Assembly (NCBI RefSeq): GCF_905171765.1
Contig: NC_053392.1
Location: 447,916,837-447,980,836, forward strand
Reading direction: 5' to 3'
DNA length: 64,000 nt
DNA from: Bufo bufo
Lineage: Eukaryota; Chordata; Amphibia; Anura; Bufonidae
Of the stretch, positions 62,222 through 64,000 are shown piece after piece (the stretch's first letter is position 1; each line of letters opens with the position of its first letter). The position numbers were made by a program, and so were the translations under genes. The notes below the pieces were generated by a model that ran no database searches, was not told where the DNA came from, and saw only the letters and a program-made list of their open reading frames with translations.

Positions 62222-63819
62222 CAGGTCCTTCTCAAAAAATTTGCATATTGTGATAAAGTTCATTATTTTCTGTAATGTACTGATAAACATTAGACTTTCA
62301 TATATTTTAGATTCATTACACACAACTGAAGTAGTTCAAGTAGTTTTCTTGTTTTAATATTGATGATTTTGGCATACAGCTCATGAAAACCCAAAATTCC
62401 TATCTAAAAAAATTGGCATATCATGAAAAGGTTCTCTAAACGAGCTATTAACCTAATCATCTGAATCAACTAATTAACTCTAAACACCTGCAAAAGATTC
62501 CTGGGGCTTTTAAAAATTCCCAGCCTGGTTCATTACTCAAAACCACAATCATGGGTAAGACTGCCGACCTGACTGCTGTCCAGAAGGCCATCATTGACAC
62601 CCTCAAGCAAGAGGGTAAGACACAGAAAGAAATTTCTGAACGAATAGGCTGTTCCCAGAGTGCTGTATCAAGGCACCTCAGTGGGAAGTCTGTGGGAAGG
62701 AAAAAGTGTGGCAGAAAACGCTGCACAACGAGAAGAGGAGACCGGACCCTGAGGAAGATTGTGGAGAAGGACCGATTCCAGACCTTGGGGGACCTGCGGA
62801 AGCAGTGGACTGAGTCTGGAGTAGAAACATCCAGAGCCACCGTGTACAGGCGTGTGCAGGAAATGGGCTACAGGTGCCGCATTCCCCAGGTCAAGCCACT
62901 TTTGAACCAGAAACAGCGGCAGAAGCGTCTGACCTGGGCTATAGAGAAGCTTTTTTCGGATGAAAGCAAATTTTGCATGTCATTCGGAAATCAAGGTGCC
63001 AGAGTCTGGAGGAAGACTGTGGAGAGGGAAATGCCAAAATGACTGAAGTCCAGTGTCAAGTACCCACAGTCAGTGATGGTCTGGGGTGCCATGTCAGCTG
63101 CTGGTGTTGGTCCACTGTGTTTTATCAAGGGCAGGGTCAATGCATCTAGCTATCAGGAGATTTTGGAGCACTTCATGCTTCCATCTGCTGAAAAGCTTTA
63201 TGGAGATGAAGATTTAATTTTTCAGCACGACCTGGCACCAGCTCACAGTGCCAAAACCACTGGTAAATGGTTTACTGACCATGGTATTACTGTGCTCAAT
63301 TGGCCTGCCAACTCTCCTGACCTGAACCCCATAGAGAATCTGTGGGATATTGGGAAGAGAAAGTTGAGAGACGCAAGACCCAACACTCTGGATGAGCTTA
63401 AGACCGCTATCGAAGCATCCTGGGCCTCCATAACACCTCAGCAGTGCCACAGGCTGATTGCCTCCATGCCACGCCGCATTGAAGCAGTCATTTCTGCAAA
63501 AGGATTCCCGACCAAGTATTGAGTGCATAACTGAACTTAATTATTTGAAGGTTGACTTTTTTTGTATTAAAAACACTTTTCTTTTATTGGTCGGATGAAA
63601 TATGCTAATTTTTTGAGATAGAAATTTTGGGTTTTCATGAGCTGTATGCCAAAATCATCAAAATTAAAACAAGAAAAGGCTTGCACTACTTCAGTTGTGT
63701 GTAATGAATCTAAAATATATGAAAGTCTAATGATTATATATGAAAGTCTAATGTTTATCAGTACATTACAGAAAATACTGAACTTTATCACAATATGCTA
63801 ATTTTTTGAGAAGGACCTG
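62222..63819 (+). mobile_element. Tc1-2: Tc1/mariner transposon of another family, 1598 bp
   Basis: The termini CAGGTCCTTCTCAAAAAAT and its reverse, flanked by TA on both sides. Inverted repeats of about 200-230 bp (62222-62420, 63588-63819) include CATGAAAACCCAAAATT. It starts 9 bp after Tc1-1 ends; the spacer is only TATATATA. Confidence 0.95.
62551..63522 (+). pseudogene. Tc1-2 transposase (one stop, small internal deletion)
   Basis: The ATG at 62551 gives MGKTADLTAVQKAIIDTLKQ, an HTH (QKEISERIGCSQSAVSRHLS), a GRKKCGRKR AT-hook-like/NLS stretch, a second HTH, then LFSDESKF with the first Asp. About 11 residues that precede this motif in relatives are missing. TGA at 63040-63042 (relatives have TGC) interrupts the frame, which continues at VMVWGAMSAAG. 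The DD34E set is complete (QHDLAP, NPIEN). Ends KGFPTKY at 63522. Confidence 0.92.
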
Positions 63820-63831
63820 TATATATATATA

Positions 63832-64000
63832 TACACTCACCTAAAGAATTATTAGGAACACCTGTTCTATTTCTCATTAATGCAATTATCTAGTCAACCA
63901 ATCACATGGCAGTTGCTTCAATGCATTTAGGGGTGTGGTCCTGGTCAAGACAATCTCCTGAACTCCAAACTGAATGTCAGAATGGGAAAGAAAGGTGATT
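63832..64000 (+). mobile_element. Tc1-3: 5' end of a third Tc1 family, cut by the window end
   Basis: CACTCACCTAAAGAATTATT directly after TA, then GGAACACCTGTTCTATTTC and GGGGTGTGGTCCTGGTCAAG. This is a well-known Tc1 terminus and leader of fish and frog elements. An ATG at 63982 begins MGKKGD, the usual transposase start. It is separated from Tc1-2 by 12 bp of TA. Confidence 0.88.

Overview
The window is vertebrate nuclear DNA, most likely from an anuran amphibian. It holds one recognisable host-gene piece, the terminal coding exon of a UNC93A-like gene (19278-19537, + strand). Almost everything else is transposable elements, many nested with target-site duplications (TSDs) that can be read directly. 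The mix points to a frog or toad: hAT elements with GAGCGAACCCGAAC termini, piggyBac elements ending TTAACCACCTC, CR1, L1/Tx1, a hydrolase-bearing Ngaro, Ty3/gypsy chromoviruses, Tc1 elements and many foldback MITEs. This assignment is from family resemblance, not from a search.

Left part (1-17944): the 3' end of one hAT (hAT-A) with a 142-bp minisatellite, a LINE scrap, and the truncated 5' half of a second hAT (hAT-B). Then comes an old piggyBac (P1) that has been partly inverted and interrupted by a MITE, a gypsy retrotransposon (gypsy-1, TSD GTGTG/GTGTA), another MITE, a non-autonomous hAT and an L1 copy (TSD GAAAAATTG). A largely intact Ngaro tyrosine-recombinase retrotransposon sits inside the L1. 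Its gag-like, RT-RNase H and recombinase frames are open; its SGNH-hydrolase frame is broken once.

Middle (17945-29179): intron, last exon and 3' UTR of the unc93a-like gene with several foldback MITEs. Next is hAT-E (21444-29179, + strand), which contains a small retroposed insert with a 14-bp TSD and a 1.9-kb element full of tandem repeats.

Right-centre (29205-56631): one old hAT (hAT-D, - strand, TSD ATAATAAG) of about 7 kb, swollen to 27 kb by three insertions. These are a solo-LTR-like element (TSD GAAG) that itself received the complete hAT-F (TSD GTCATCAT), a piggyBac (P2, TTAA) that itself received a CR1 LINE, and a gypsy chromovirus (gypsy-2, TSD AGTGT). hAT-D and hAT-E face each other tail to tail 25 bp apart. 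Both carry rearranged pieces of 18S rRNA sequence in their 3' regions, antisense to the transposase; this is the most unusual observation here.

Right end (56632-64000): AT-rich DNA with tRNA-like degenerate repeats, a P2-related non-autonomous piggyBac and microsatellites. It ends with three different Tc1 elements placed head to tail in a TA repeat.

Nearly every mobile-element gene carries at least one stop or frameshift. The long open frames are Ngaro ORF1 to ORF3. CR1 and the P2 transposase each have a single premature stop.
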